From NCBI GenBank assembly GCA_026416715.1, contig JAOAEQ010000013.1, positions 27,149-91,148 on the forward strand: DNA of 64,000 nt. The letters run 5' to 3'. The stretch comes from a bacterium (GTDB lineage Bacteria > UBP4 > UBA4092 > JAOAEQ01). Every line of letters starts with the position of its first letter. The stretch's first letter is position 1. This document shows, in pieces, positions 33,222 through 42,830 of this stretch. The translations under genes were made by a program, and so were the position numbers. Below the pieces are notes generated by a model, which did not search any database, was not told where the DNA came from, and worked only from the letters and a program-made list of their open reading frames with translations.

Positions 33222-34433
33222 ATGCAAAAAAATCGTATTCTTGATACAGTAGTTACTGGTCATATTTGTATCGATATTATTCCTTCATTTCCGAAGTTGG
33301 CAGCGAAAACCATGGGACAGATATTCGTTCCTGGGACGCTGGTTAAAATCGGGAAAGCAGCAATTTCAACCGGCGGACCGGTATCGAATACGGGGCTCGC
33401 CTTAAAAAAGCTCGGAATAAACGTTGCGTTAATCGCAAAAGTTGCCGATGATTTTTTCGGAAATGCAACCATCGAATTATTGAAACAATCTGGAATGGAA
33501 AAAGGAATTCATAAAGTAAAACCGGGAGATGAAGTGAGTTCGTATACTATCGCGCTAGCTCCACCAGGATTCGACCGAATGTTTCTGCATAATCCGGGAA
33601 CGAATAATACGTTCGGTTATGCGGATATTGATTTCGAGCTGGTTCGACAAGCGAAATTATTCCATCTGGGGTATCCACCAGCGATGCGGAAAATGTATGC
33701 AGATAATGGAAAAGAAATGGTAAAAATATTTAAGAAGGTTAAACAGCTTGGAGTAACCACTTCGTTAGATATGTCGTTACCCGACCCAGAATCTGAATCC
33801 GGAAAAGCGGATTGGAATAAAATTTTAAAAAATACTCTACCATATATAGATATTTTTCTGCCGAGCGTCGAAGAGACGCTATTTATGCTAGATAAACCGA
33901 AATACCTGCAAATTAAAAAACAGGCAAAAGGACAGCAAATGCTGGATAGTATTCCTGCAGAATTATATAGCTGGCTAGCAGAAAAATGTCTTGAATACGG
34001 TGCAAAAATCGTCGGTCTCAAATGCGCACATAAAGGATTCTATCTGCGTACTTCGGATGAACAAACTTTATCGAAAATCGGATTCGCGAAACCCAATAAT
34101 CTTAAAACCTGGGCAAATCGAGAACTCTGGGAACCGAGTTTCCATGTCGAACCGATAGCGAGTGCAACCGGCTCCGGCGATTCAGCTATTGCAGGATTTC
34201 TCGCGGCATATTTGCGTGGGAAAACAATTGAAGTGACACTCCGTTACGCCTGCGCGGTCGGCGGAGATAACCTCTATGCGTTAGATGCATTAAGTAGTAT
34301 CAGAAATTGGCAGGAAACAACGCGGCAGATTCAATCAGGATGGAAGAAGAATAAACTGATAATTAAAACCGCCGGTTGGAAATACGACAACCGAAACCAG
34401 CTATGGTATGGTCCGAATGATAGAACATCTTAA
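33222..34433 (+). CDS. PfkB-family carbohydrate kinase
   Basis: This 403-residue ribokinase-fold enzyme phosphorylates a sugar or nucleoside with ATP. Features are the N-terminal VVTGHICIDIIPSFP, the first family signature AAISTGGPVSNTGLALKKLG (about 46-65), the VSSYTIAL lid region and the C-terminal catalytic motif ATGSGDSAIAGFLAAYL (about 307-323) with the base Asp. GSGDS replaces the common GAGDA. An insertion at about 215-250 (PKYLQIKKQAKGQQMLDSIP) makes it longer than ribokinase. It overlaps or adjoins the GH172-type lipoprotein gene and probably works on a sugar released by that cluster; substrate unknown. Confidence 0.88.
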   Translation: MQKNRILDTVVTGHICIDIIPSFPKLAAKTMGQIFVPGTLVKIGKAAISTGGPVSNTGLALKKLGINVALIAKVADDFFGNATIELLKQSGMEKGIHKVKPGDEVSSYTIALAPPGFDRMFLHNPGTNNTFGYADIDFELVRQAKLFHLGYPPAMRKMYADNGKEMVKIFKKVKQLGVTTSLDMSLPDPESESGKADWNKILKNTLPYIDIFLPSVEETLFMLDKPKYLQIKKQAKGQQMLDSIPAELYSWLAEKCLEYGAKIVGLKCAHKGFYLRTSDEQTLSKIGFAKPNNLKTWANRELWEPSFHVEPIASATGSGDSAIAGFLAAYLRGKTIEVTLRYACAVGGDNLYALDALSSIRNWQETTRQIQSGWKKNKLIIKTAGWKYDNRNQLWYGPNDRTS

Positions 34434-34494
34434 ATTTAGTATTTTTCATGCTATATTGATGTTAATTATAATAATCAAACATAGGAAAATTGTT

Positions 34495-35541
34495 GTGAAA
34501 AATCTTATTACCTTATTAATTTTTATAACCGTCTGGATAATGATTGTTGTTTTAACTGGTTGTGCGACATTATCAAATCAGGTAGCGGAACCCACGTTAT
34601 GGCAGAGTCCGTTATCAAGTTTGCCGATAATCTCCGGAGGAGAAACGAAACGAGTAAGTAACGTTGTTCGGCTGGAATCCGGTGCGAAACAGGTTATGGC
34701 TGATATCCAAGGTACGGGGATAATCCATCATATATGGCTTACCGCAATGCATAATAGCCAGTTGAGTTTACGGGAATTAGTGCTTCGTGTATATTGGGAT
34801 AATGAACCGGAGCCAAGTATCGAAGTACCATTAGGTGACTTTTTCGGGGTTGGGTTTGCTAAAGAAAAAGAGTTTAAAAGTCTTCTATTAGAAATGTTTC
34901 CTGCTGGCGGTGAGAATCGGCCAGCGTTGAACTGTTATATTCCGATGCCGTTCAGTTACCGAGCGAAACTGGAAATCGAAAATCAAGGAAAACAACCGGT
35001 TTCGCTTATGTTCTGGCAGATAAATTATGAGCTGGTTAAAAAACTGCCGCACGATTATGGGCGGTTGCATGCGCAATGGCGACGCGAGAATCCGGTTAAA
35101 CGTGGTGTACCCTATACTATTCTCGAAGCCAAAGGGGAAGGACGCTATCTCGGAACCGTATTCAATTATCATTTGCTCGAGCCCGGCGCTTGGGTTGAAG
35201 GTGGTGACGATTTCTATATTGATGTTGATAATGCTACGACTCCAACTTTGAAAGGAATCGGTGCAGAAGATTATTTCGGGCATGCTTGGGGATTCCGAAC
35301 CGAAAATAATAGTTTATTCCACGGAACATCTTTTGGTCCGGAAGAACATCGAATGACCGCATATCGGTTCCATATCTTAGACCCGATTCGGTTCAAGAAA
35401 TCGATCAAAGTTACAATGCGTTGTCACGGTTGGGATGTGCAAGATCGGGCAGATGATTATTCCAGTATCGCGTATTGGTATCAGAAAGAACCGCATTTGC
35501 CGTTTCCAGCATTTCCACCACTTGAACAGCGTTTGCCTTAA
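34495..35541 (+). CDS. DUF2961 / GH172-type lipoprotein
   Basis: 348 residues from GTG 34495, preceded by AGGA. This start gives an ideal lipoprotein signal, KNLITLLIFITVWIM then VVLTGC, whereas ATG 34408 would add 29 residues ahead of it and overlap the kinase gene. The rest matches DUF2961: IQGTGIIHHIWLTAM, VPLGDFFGVGF, NCYIPMPFSYRAKLEIENQG, GAWVEGGDDFYID, GIGAEDYFGHAWGF and a C-terminal RFHILDPIRFKKSI. DUF2961 includes GH172 enzymes acting on fructofuranosyl or arabinofuranosyl links through a Glu nucleophile. GIGAEDYF and EGGDDF hold the acidic residues most likely to be catalytic. Probably on the outer or inner membrane surface. Substrate unknown. Confidence 0.85.
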   Translation: MKNLITLLIFITVWIMIVVLTGCATLSNQVAEPTLWQSPLSSLPIISGGETKRVSNVVRLESGAKQVMADIQGTGIIHHIWLTAMHNSQLSLRELVLRVYWDNEPEPSIEVPLGDFFGVGFAKEKEFKSLLLEMFPAGGENRPALNCYIPMPFSYRAKLEIENQGKQPVSLMFWQINYELVKKLPHDYGRLHAQWRRENPVKRGVPYTILEAKGEGRYLGTVFNYHLLEPGAWVEGGDDFYIDVDNATTPTLKGIGAEDYFGHAWGFRTENNSLFHGTSFGPEEHRMTAYRFHILDPIRFKKSIKVTMRCHGWDVQDRADDYSSIAYWYQKEPHLPFPAFPPLEQRLP

Positions 35542-35615
35542 AATCTAACTAAAGTGAACATAGAAAAAATCGCTGAATTCGCAGTAGAGATATAAATAAG
35601 AGAAAGGTTTTGCTA

Positions 35616-38132
35616 ATGTTCAAAAATATTATTATTTTGATTATTCTAGGTTATTCATTATTTTTAAATTTTGGTCATTGTGACCAGTATAAACATGAAC
35701 CGAATCGATGCCAATTCGGAATTAATGCTTTAAAAACGTTCCATATACCCGATGAATTATATACTACAGTTTCAACGCGGATGGGATATATGCAGGAGCT
35801 AGGAGTTAAATGGGATCGGTCAGATTTCTGGTGGCATAAAATTGAACAAAAACAGGGAATATTTGATTTCACGTTCCCAGATACTGCAATTCAATTTTAT
35901 GAACAAAATGGTATCCAGATGTTTCCGATTCTATGCTATCATTCAAACTGGGCGAACAATGGCGCTGCGCCGGCAACCATTGAAGAACAGGAGTTGTTTG
36001 CTCGATATGTTGAACACTGCGTTCGACGATATAAAAATCAAATAACCTATTGGGAATTATGGAATGAACCGAACATTCTCCCATTCTGGAAACCGAATCC
36101 GAATGTTGCGGATTATACCGCTTTATTAAAAAAATCATATATCGCGGCCAAAAAAGCTAACCCGAATTGCCAGATTGTTGGTGTCTGTATGGCAGGATAT
36201 GACCCGGAATTTCTCGAACGACTATATCAGTTAGGAGGTAAAGATTATTTTGACGTGCTCTCATATCATTATTATCGAACTATCCCGCCAGAATATGAAG
36301 TACCGAAAGAATTGGACGATATACATAATTTAATGGCTCGTTATAACGATGGAAATAAACGGATTTGGATAACTGAACTCGGTGTATCCAACCATCCGAA
36401 ATTTGGTGTTCCTGACGATTTACATGCCGCTTATTTAGTTCGGAATCATCTACTCTGTTTCGGCAGTGGATATGTTGATCGAATCTTCCAATTCGATATG
36501 ATAAATTGGACTGATGATATTAACGCAACTTGGGACGGTATGCTTGGTCTGATGAAAACTAGCGGACAACGGAAACCGGCATATTATGCATATCAAACTA
36601 TGGTTAACCTGCTTGATGGTGCTAGGATTATCGGGAGAGTTCCTTTCGAAGGAAAAGACGATATTTATGCCTATGTATTTGAAAAAGATAAACAGCTTAT
36701 TTTCGTTTTCTGGACAATGAAAGGAGAGAAAAAATTCAGGATTAACAACAATAATCGACAGATTACGCTAATAAATTTGTTTGGGGAAAAAAGCATTATC
36801 CAAAATCAATCGAACGAACTAGAATTAACCGCAACTGAATTCCCCCAATATCTGCTCAATGCACCTAGTGAACTAATCTTACCTGCGTCTTTCAAGATTA
36901 CTCCGCATAGTCTTGAATTAGCCCCTGGAGAAGAAACGGAAACGGTTCTCGAAGTTCGCAATCCTTTTCCTCGAACGATTACCGGGAAATTGCTCTGGAC
37001 AACTAGTCCTGGAATTATTGTTACTCCACAGGTATCGAACGTGATTATCCCTGCAAATACAGTTTATCAGCAGCGAGTAAAAATTAAAACGAATAAGAAT
37101 ATTTCTGAAAATGAATATCAGATTGCCTATCAGTTTGAATCGGAATCAATGTTCAGTAAAACGGTTACTACGATTAAAATTCACCCGGAATTTAACATCA
37201 ATGTTCGTCCTTTATATGACCGAGAAAAAAAACAATGGAAAATAATTGTACGGATAACAAATCAGCTCAAGAAACCGGTTGTTAACGCAACAATCTATTT
37301 CTCGTTAGAGAATGAAAAGACCATCAAATCTCTCGGACAAGTAAGGATAAAAAATCTTAAACCGGGACAACAAGCTGAAACTGTTTTTATGGTGAATGCA
37401 GCGACATTGTTTACCATAACCAAACCGTTTCACCTTAAGGTGCAATTTATTCCAAATGAAGTTTGGAGAAAGAAAACGGTTGTTTTCCCATTTGCTATCC
37501 ATCCAATAGTAGAACAACCGATTCAAATCGATGGAATTTTAACGGAATGGGAGCATATACCTTGTATAGAATTAACTCAAATGCAGCAAGTAGTGCGTGG
37601 GAATAAAACTTGGTCATCAAATACACTGAATGGAATAGTTAAACTAGCTTGGTCAAGCTCTGATGTTTATCTCGCGGCGGAAGTCGTTGATATTGACCCA
37701 GGATACAATCCTTTTCCAGCAGGTGATTTATGGCGTGGTGACGCAGTTGAACTCTATTTAGGATTCGCTGGACCAGAAGACCAGCGGTATTATAGCGGTT
37801 CAGATTACCAAATTGGGTTATCTACCGGAACGGAAACGACACAACCGTTTATTTTCCTTTGGAAAAAAAATATAAAAATAGAGTCTGGGAATATAGCTAT
37901 ATGTCGCTTGCCGAATAAATATTTCCTGGAAGCAAGGATTCCGATATCAGAATTAAATGGTTTTACACCGAAACCGAATTCGGTTATCGGATTCGATGTG
38001 GCTATTGATGATTTGAATCGCAACGAATCGATTGATTATGCCCGTCCACCGGAAGGCAGGTCGATGATGTGGCATGGAACGAATATGAATTGGCAGAATC
38101 CCAGTAACTGGGGAATTGCTATAATTAAATAA
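35616..38132 (+). CDS. Secreted clan GH-A glycoside hydrolase with CBM9-like domain
   Basis: 838 residues from ATG 35616, with a signal peptide at about 1-22 (LILGYSLFLNFGHC). Residues 30-380 form a TIM barrel like GH39: acid/base Glu in YWELWNEPN (about 147-155) and nucleophile Glu in IWITELG (about 249-255), plus SYHYY between. Residues 390-430 are a small beta domain. Two immunoglobulin-like stretches follow (about 435-525 and 530-625, LELAPGEETETVLEVRNP). The C-terminal 200 residues are a CBM9-like domain (IDGILTEWEHIP, WRGDAVELYLGF, LPNKYFLEARIPISEL). The substrate is likely a plant or algal heteropolysaccharide, but GH family and specificity need alignment. Confidence 0.85.
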   Translation: MFKNIIILIILGYSLFLNFGHCDQYKHEPNRCQFGINALKTFHIPDELYTTVSTRMGYMQELGVKWDRSDFWWHKIEQKQGIFDFTFPDTAIQFYEQNGIQMFPILCYHSNWANNGAAPATIEEQELFARYVEHCVRRYKNQITYWELWNEPNILPFWKPNPNVADYTALLKKSYIAAKKANPNCQIVGVCMAGYDPEFLERLYQLGGKDYFDVLSYHYYRTIPPEYEVPKELDDIHNLMARYNDGNKRIWITELGVSNHPKFGVPDDLHAAYLVRNHLLCFGSGYVDRIFQFDMINWTDDINATWDGMLGLMKTSGQRKPAYYAYQTMVNLLDGARIIGRVPFEGKDDIYAYVFEKDKQLIFVFWTMKGEKKFRINNNNRQITLINLFGEKSIIQNQSNELELTATEFPQYLLNAPSELILPASFKITPHSLELAPGEETETVLEVRNPFPRTITGKLLWTTSPGIIVTPQVSNVIIPANTVYQQRVKIKTNKNISENEYQIAYQFESESMFSKTVTTIKIHPEFNINVRPLYDREKKQWKIIVRITNQLKKPVVNATIYFSLENEKTIKSLGQVRIKNLKPGQQAETVFMVNAATLFTITKPFHLKVQFIPNEVWRKKTVVFPFAIHPIVEQPIQIDGILTEWEHIPCIELTQMQQVVRGNKTWSSNTLNGIVKLAWSSSDVYLAAEVVDIDPGYNPFPAGDLWRGDAVELYLGFAGPEDQRYYSGSDYQIGLSTGTETTQPFIFLWKKNIKIESGNIAICRLPNKYFLEARIPISELNGFTPKPNSVIGFDVAIDDLNRNESIDYARPPEGRSMMWHGTNMNWQNPSNWGIAIIK

Positions 38133-38143
38133 AAGAGTATTTC

Positions 38144-38172
38144 TTGACAAAGATACTAATTCATAGTTTAAT
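38144..38172 (+). promoter_or_regulatory. Promoter of the small coiled-coil gene
   Basis: TTGACA (38144-38149), a 17-base spacer and TTTAAT (38167-38172). The start codon at 38257 follows a leader of about 78 bases with GGTGGA before it. Confidence 0.6.
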
Positions 38173-38256
38173 AATACCATAAAAACTTTAGATAAATTCG
38201 AAAATTAGTTGTTCAGGTTGCTAAATTGATTTTTCGTGAAAGGTGGATGATTTGCT

Positions 38257-38559
38257 ATGATGACTCCGGAAGAAAAAGGTAGAATTTTATTAGAGTTTGA
38301 AGAATGCAAGAAAGAGTTGACGGAACGAAGATTAGAATTAGAAAAAGCTGGCGAAATATTAGGGTTATTCGCTAGTCTTCTACAACGTGAGCCGGAAAGT
38401 ATCATTCTGCCAAGTCAAGATGAAAAACAATATAATGTCGCTAAAGAAACCGAGCAATATATCAATATTGATTATTTCCGACGAGCAACGCAAGCGATTC
38501 GTGCGTTAGTCACCCGATACGAAAGTCTAGAAAAGAAAAAGAGAGAAATCGGATTCTAG
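38257..38559 (+). CDS. Small coiled-coil protein of unknown function
   Basis: 100 residues, not recognised. It starts MMTPEEKGRILLEFEECKKE and is a highly charged helix pair (about 5-50 and 68-97), with LFASLLQREPESI as connector. There is no signal or membrane segment. It has a convincing promoter (38144-38172) and ribosome-binding site (GGTGGA), so it is probably a real gene. It meets the GTPase gene end to end. Coiled-coil adaptor or regulator is a guess only. Confidence 0.65.
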   Translation: MMTPEEKGRILLEFEECKKELTERRLELEKAGEILGLFASLLQREPESIILPSQDEKQYNVAKETEQYINIDYFRRATQAIRALVTRYESLEKKKREIGF

Positions 38560-38636
38560 TAACAAATCCGATTGTATTTGTTAAACATTTGATGTTATTT
38601 TGCGCGATTCGAGATTCGCATTTTCGAAGAATTCAC

Positions 38637-39635
38637 TTAAACATGGATTTCGACAATATCTTTATCTTGCAGAAGATAATGTTTTTCGACATGTTGCCCT
38701 TCGAACCGCGTTGATCCCCAAATGCGTGCAGTTTTAAATCGTTCTGCCATTTCATTATGGATTAACTGCGCTAAATCTAAAACTGTGCTTCCTTTAGGTA
38801 GAAGAAATGGGTTTTCCAAATCCGGTTTATGACCAGGAACTTTGGTATATACTCGAACTAATTCTAATCCGGTATAAAGCGTTTGTTTGAATATCTCCAA
38901 ATTCGTCTGGTTTAATGCGGAGATGGAAACATAATCGTATTCCTTTCCAAATAATTCTATGATCAGTTTTTCATTGTATCCTCTAACATCTAAGTCGGAT
39001 TTATTACCTAATATTAAAGTCCGTTTCGCTAATCCTGCCGATTCTTCTGATATCTGCGAAACGATATGTCTTCCCACAAGTAGAATTTTTATCTTTTCAA
39101 TCCGGTCAATCACATCTTGTATCTGGTCAAGAACATTCTTATCCCCTAAATCACAGACTATGATAACTGCATCTACTCCACGAATAATATCTGGTATCCA
39201 CGGTTCCATATAATCTCTGGTTACCGAAGTTGAATCAATTAATTCGATTTTAATATCCTGATATAGCATGATTCCTGGTATAGGATATCGTGTCGCGAAG
39301 GGATAGGGAGTAACCTCTGATTTCGCATTGGTTAATGAACAGATAATCTGCGACTTTCCAACATTCGGATACCCTAGCAGAAGCACCTGCGGAACATTTG
39401 GGATTCGATCAATATGAAACGTATGCCGATGCGCTTTCGATTTTTTGCCTTCTTGAATTTCATGGGTTAATTTTGATATTTTCGATTTAATTTCGGCTTG
39501 AAGTTTTTCGGTTCCTTTATGTTTCGGAATAAGCGCAAGCATTTCACGAAGACAGGTTAGCCGCTCTTGATTATCGCGGGCAGATTGATATTTCCGTTCC
39601 GCTTCCTTATATTGGGGAGATAGATTCGCTGGCAT
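38637..39635 (-). CDS. DRG/Obg-like GTPase with C-terminal TGS domain
   Basis: 332 residues from ATG 39635; a GTG at 39650 would add five. After a helical N-terminal 75 residues comes the GTPase: G1 GYPNVGKS (88-95), TPYPFATRYPIPGIM as the switch I/G2 region, G3 region LIDSTSVTRDYMEPW (132-146), G4 NKSD (211-214) and G5 SAL (about 239). A TGS domain ends the protein (about 260-332, LPKGSTVLDLAQLIHNEMA...VEKHYLLQDKDIVEIHV). Order and wording resemble DRG GTPases, known mostly from archaea and eukaryotes, with scattered bacterial relatives. G3 is DSTS rather than DxPG, so hydrolysis may differ. A ribosome-associated role is inferred. It lies between the coiled-coil and DUF4091 genes. Confidence 0.82.
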   Translation of the reverse strand: MPANLSPQYKEAERKYQSARDNQERLTCLREMLALIPKHKGTEKLQAEIKSKISKLTHEIQEGKKSKAHRHTFHIDRIPNVPQVLLLGYPNVGKSQIICSLTNAKSEVTPYPFATRYPIPGIMLYQDIKIELIDSTSVTRDYMEPWIPDIIRGVDAVIIVCDLGDKNVLDQIQDVIDRIEKIKILLVGRHIVSQISEESAGLAKRTLILGNKSDLDVRGYNEKLIIELFGKEYDYVSISALNQTNLEIFKQTLYTGLELVRVYTKVPGHKPDLENPFLLPKGSTVLDLAQLIHNEMAERFKTARIWGSTRFEGQHVEKHYLLQDKDIVEIHV

Positions 39636-39719
39636 ACAAAAATAATACACAGAAATTAAGTTAACACAGAGATCAGGAAAATAGAGTTTTCTATCTCTCT
39701 TCTTTCTATTTTCAACTAA

Positions 39720-42521
39720 CTACGATTTCTTCAATTTTAGAATCATTTCTGCTATTCTTTCGCGCCAGAGATATACAACCGATTCATCTTTTGTTAATAA
39801 TACTTCATTGACTGCTTGTTGCAGAATTCCTTTCGCTTCGCGTGCAAGCTTAACCAACATATCGTTTTCTTGTGCAGTGCCCTCCGCTTCTGCTTGTTTA
39901 ATCAGTTGCTCAAGTATAAAAAGATATTGATAATCTTGCAACCCTTCGCGAAACGCTTCCCATCTTCGGCTAGGTATCGGACCACGGTCACTGGAATAGA
40001 CGACCCCGTTATCACTATATCCCTCATCACCAACAACATCAAAATCGCTCCACGGGTCACCACGCCAAGAGTTATATGCCCAGAAACATACCCCATCTAG
40101 TCCCAGCTGGTAAACGAGCCAGGGTTTCAACCGATAATACTCTAGTACCGGCTGACTAGTCATATTCACCCGACAAGTATAACTCCAAATCGGTTTCCCA
40201 GTAGATTTATAATAAGCAAGCAGCGAATCTTTTTCAGATGATTTAAGCAAACTATCCAAATGGGGGATCCAGATATCAACATACGGATTCATTAGTTTCG
40301 CTTCTTCTAAATTTTGTGCGCCATTCATCACCCAGCGGACTCTCGGGTCAATATTTCGCAAAAATGGTCCGACTTCAGCAACTTTTTTCGCTAAGTCTCC
40401 GGTAGCTTCATCCCAAATCTGCATCGAAAAATCGGTATAATCCAATCCAAGGTCTAGCAAATGTGTGATCCAAGATTTTAACCAGGTTCCAAAAGCTTTT
40501 TTCCACGGGTCACTCATATACTCCCAATGATACTTTTTCGCTGCCCAGCGGTCGAATTCACGAACGACTCCGTATGAAAAGATAATTTCATTACCATATT
40601 TATGTTTCATAGCAATTGCGGTATCGTGTTTCGAAAAATCAATACTAATAACGTTGCCGGTAGAATCACATATCGGTGGGCAGAGATAGCAAGGAACTAA
40701 CATTTTATTAATTTTATGGTCAATCAGGTCGCGAATATACGCATCATTTTCAGCATAATCCCAAAGATACGTTGCAATTGGCATTTCTCGAGGAAGCGTT
40801 ATCGGAAGAACCTTAATAGTTATTTGTACTGTTTTTTGGCTAAACATTCTGTCTTCCAACGGTTTTAAAACGATTTGACCGAAATATTTTCCTGGGGGAA
40901 TATTATGCGTTTTAATTGAAATCCAGACTTGACCGCTTTTCAAAGACGGTATGTCTATGAAGTGAGCTTCATCCATTGCTGGTAAGGCATCGCCGACAGT
41001 CATTCCATTTTTCAATTGCCGATATACCACCCGACGGAAAGTAATATTCTCCATAGGAAATTTCTCAGATTTGCCTTCATCAATTTTGCTCACAAGTTCT
41101 CTTAAACATACCCTAGCTTGATATGGCAGAAAGGATAAATTGGTTATATTAAACGCTGCGGAAATATATTCATCTTGCATGGCGAGGAGATCTATTTCTT
41201 TTATTTCTTCTGTAGAATAAGGTAACTCATCGGGAAAGAGATTCTCCCAGATACCTTTTTTCCAAACGATAGTTTGATAGTTAGATAACTTCCGATATAG
41301 TTCATTCATTTTCTGGGATATCTCTACCCAATCGGAATGAGATATACGCTTTTTCTGTTGATAGGCAGATGCAGATTTTTGTTCCAATTCATCGGTTACA
41401 GTTACTACTTCGTGCACTGCATATTGAAGTTCAGTGTGAATACCAGCTGGAATATTCGGATTCTGTAATAATTGACGTAAAAACATGGTTTGTAACCTTA
41501 GTTCACCGGCAATTGATTCCGGTTTTAACATCAAGGGGAATACCGTCCGATATACTGCTTCATTCTTTTGGTCAAATAACATTACCTGTATCCCATCTTC
41601 ATATCCATATAAAGGGAATGAGATACAATGCTGCGTTGTTCCGATAGTAGATAAAGGAATATCTGCAAGAGTAGTATTATCCGTTCTAACAAGTGCTTCA
41701 ACATGCAAACGATACGAACTATTTCTTATAATCTCTGGAGGAATAAATGTATACGGTAATTCATTATATCCAAACCCTAATTCAAGTTGATTAGGTAACT
41801 CTAATTTCGGTACTAATTCTTGAAATTTCAATATTCCTAATCGAATTGGGTTTTTAAACGGACCGGGACAATATGACCAAGAACTATATTCAGCGGTTTC
41901 CCGATAGCGATTCCGATAGAAGTTAATTTTCCAATTTGTCATAGTGGGTACGAGAGCTCTCTGCCCACACAATGCCGTAAACGGTATTGCGAGTTCGACT
42001 ATCCAACTACTATCATCTTTGCCAACCGCAACTTGAGTTCTACTTTCCCATTCTGCGTTTTCCGGGTCTAAACCTATAGCATCATACAGCGCTCCGCCAG
42101 CGTTAACGATAATATGCGCTAATTTATCCCAGTTATTATCAGATAAAATAAGCAGTTCAATTGAATCATCTCGCCAAGGAAGTCCGTCGTGTCGAGATTC
42201 AGTAATCCGCTGATTTACCATATCTGCTTCATAACAGCGATAAGCGATATACATGCTATGCATATCATACGTCATATATACCCGAGTTTGCTGTGAAGCA
42301 TAGCCGGTTCCGTCGTTACGGGTAAACCCTGAAACTGAAAAAGTTTCTTGCCAATCACGTAAATCACCATCGAGCACAATAGGATTAGAAGTTCTACCAA
42401 TCGTTATCAATGGGACTAAACCGTATTTATCATATGGTTCAGCAACGGTAATTGACCGGTTAAAATATACACAAAAAAATAAGACTACATAGAAATAATA
42501 CCAAAATTTTCTTGTATCCAT
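39720..42521 (-). CDS. Secreted CBM9-like and DUF4091 protein (predicted glycoside hydrolase)
   Basis: 933 residues with an N-terminal signal (about 1-27). Residues 45-240 are a CBM9-like sugar-binding domain (VLDGDLRDWQETFSV, WRDDSIELLILSD, WIVELAIPFTAL). A middle region (250-430) contains long helices. Residues 430-560 form a beta domain. The C-terminal half is DUF4091 (about 560-920): SYGVVREFDRWAAKKYHW, DFSMQIWDEATGDLAKKV, PIWSYTCRVNMTSQP, GVCFWAYNSWRGDPWSDF and the classical end PIPSRRWEAFREGLQDYQYL. DUF4091 is a TIM-barrel, glycoside hydrolase-like family; QIWDEAT resembles a catalytic acid strand. Substrate unknown. It is on the opposite strand to the other carbohydrate genes but shares the CBM9 theme. 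Confidence 0.85.
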   Translation of the reverse strand: MDTRKFWYYFYVVLFFCVYFNRSITVAEPYDKYGLVPLITIGRTSNPIVLDGDLRDWQETFSVSGFTRNDGTGYASQQTRVYMTYDMHSMYIAYRCYEADMVNQRITESRHDGLPWRDDSIELLILSDNNWDKLAHIIVNAGGALYDAIGLDPENAEWESRTQVAVGKDDSSWIVELAIPFTALCGQRALVPTMTNWKINFYRNRYRETAEYSSWSYCPGPFKNPIRLGILKFQELVPKLELPNQLELGFGYNELPYTFIPPEIIRNSSYRLHVEALVRTDNTTLADIPLSTIGTTQHCISFPLYGYEDGIQVMLFDQKNEAVYRTVFPLMLKPESIAGELRLQTMFLRQLLQNPNIPAGIHTELQYAVHEVVTVTDELEQKSASAYQQKKRISHSDWVEISQKMNELYRKLSNYQTIVWKKGIWENLFPDELPYSTEEIKEIDLLAMQDEYISAAFNITNLSFLPYQARVCLRELVSKIDEGKSEKFPMENITFRRVVYRQLKNGMTVGDALPAMDEAHFIDIPSLKSGQVWISIKTHNIPPGKYFGQIVLKPLEDRMFSQKTVQITIKVLPITLPREMPIATYLWDYAENDAYIRDLIDHKINKMLVPCYLCPPICDSTGNVISIDFSKHDTAIAMKHKYGNEIIFSYGVVREFDRWAAKKYHWEYMSDPWKKAFGTWLKSWITHLLDLGLDYTDFSMQIWDEATGDLAKKVAEVGPFLRNIDPRVRWVMNGAQNLEEAKLMNPYVDIWIPHLDSLLKSSEKDSLLAYYKSTGKPIWSYTCRVNMTSQPVLEYYRLKPWLVYQLGLDGVCFWAYNSWRGDPWSDFDVVGDEGYSDNGVVYSSDRGPIPSRRWEAFREGLQDYQYLFILEQLIKQAEAEGTAQENDMLVKLAREAKGILQQAVNEVLLTKDESVVYLWRERIAEMILKLKKS

Positions 42522-42830
42522 ACCCTTACCTAACAGAATGTAAATATAATATTCCGGTTTATCCTAAGAGATATTTTATTCTCGCTTATTTTACGCAATT
42601 ATGTCAATAACTGCATGTTCATTGGTTACCAGGTGAGATTGTAGTTTCAATTCATTGAACCAAATTCTTGACGCTATATATTTTTTTTAGGTAAAATTAT
42701 ATGGTATTTTTAATTGACTTAACAGCGATAAAGCTTAACTACCGAGTCCCGATATATATCGGGTTAAATTTTAGTTCAGGGTCTATGCCGATTCGTCTCG
42801 GCTAAAAACAACCAAATATTGATTTCAACT
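42522..42830. other. Control region between the DUF4091 gene and efp
   Basis: This divergent gap holds the efp promoter, a perfect 16-base palindrome CCCGATATATATCGGG (42748-42763), and a CTCGGCTAAA repeat word near 42798. No gene is seen. Confidence 0.5.
42668..42697 (+). promoter_or_regulatory. Promoter of efp
   Basis: TTGACG (42668-42673), an 18-base spacer and TAAAAT (42692-42697). The leader to ATG 42831 is about 125 bases and includes the CCCGATAT/ATATCGGG palindrome. Confidence 0.5.
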
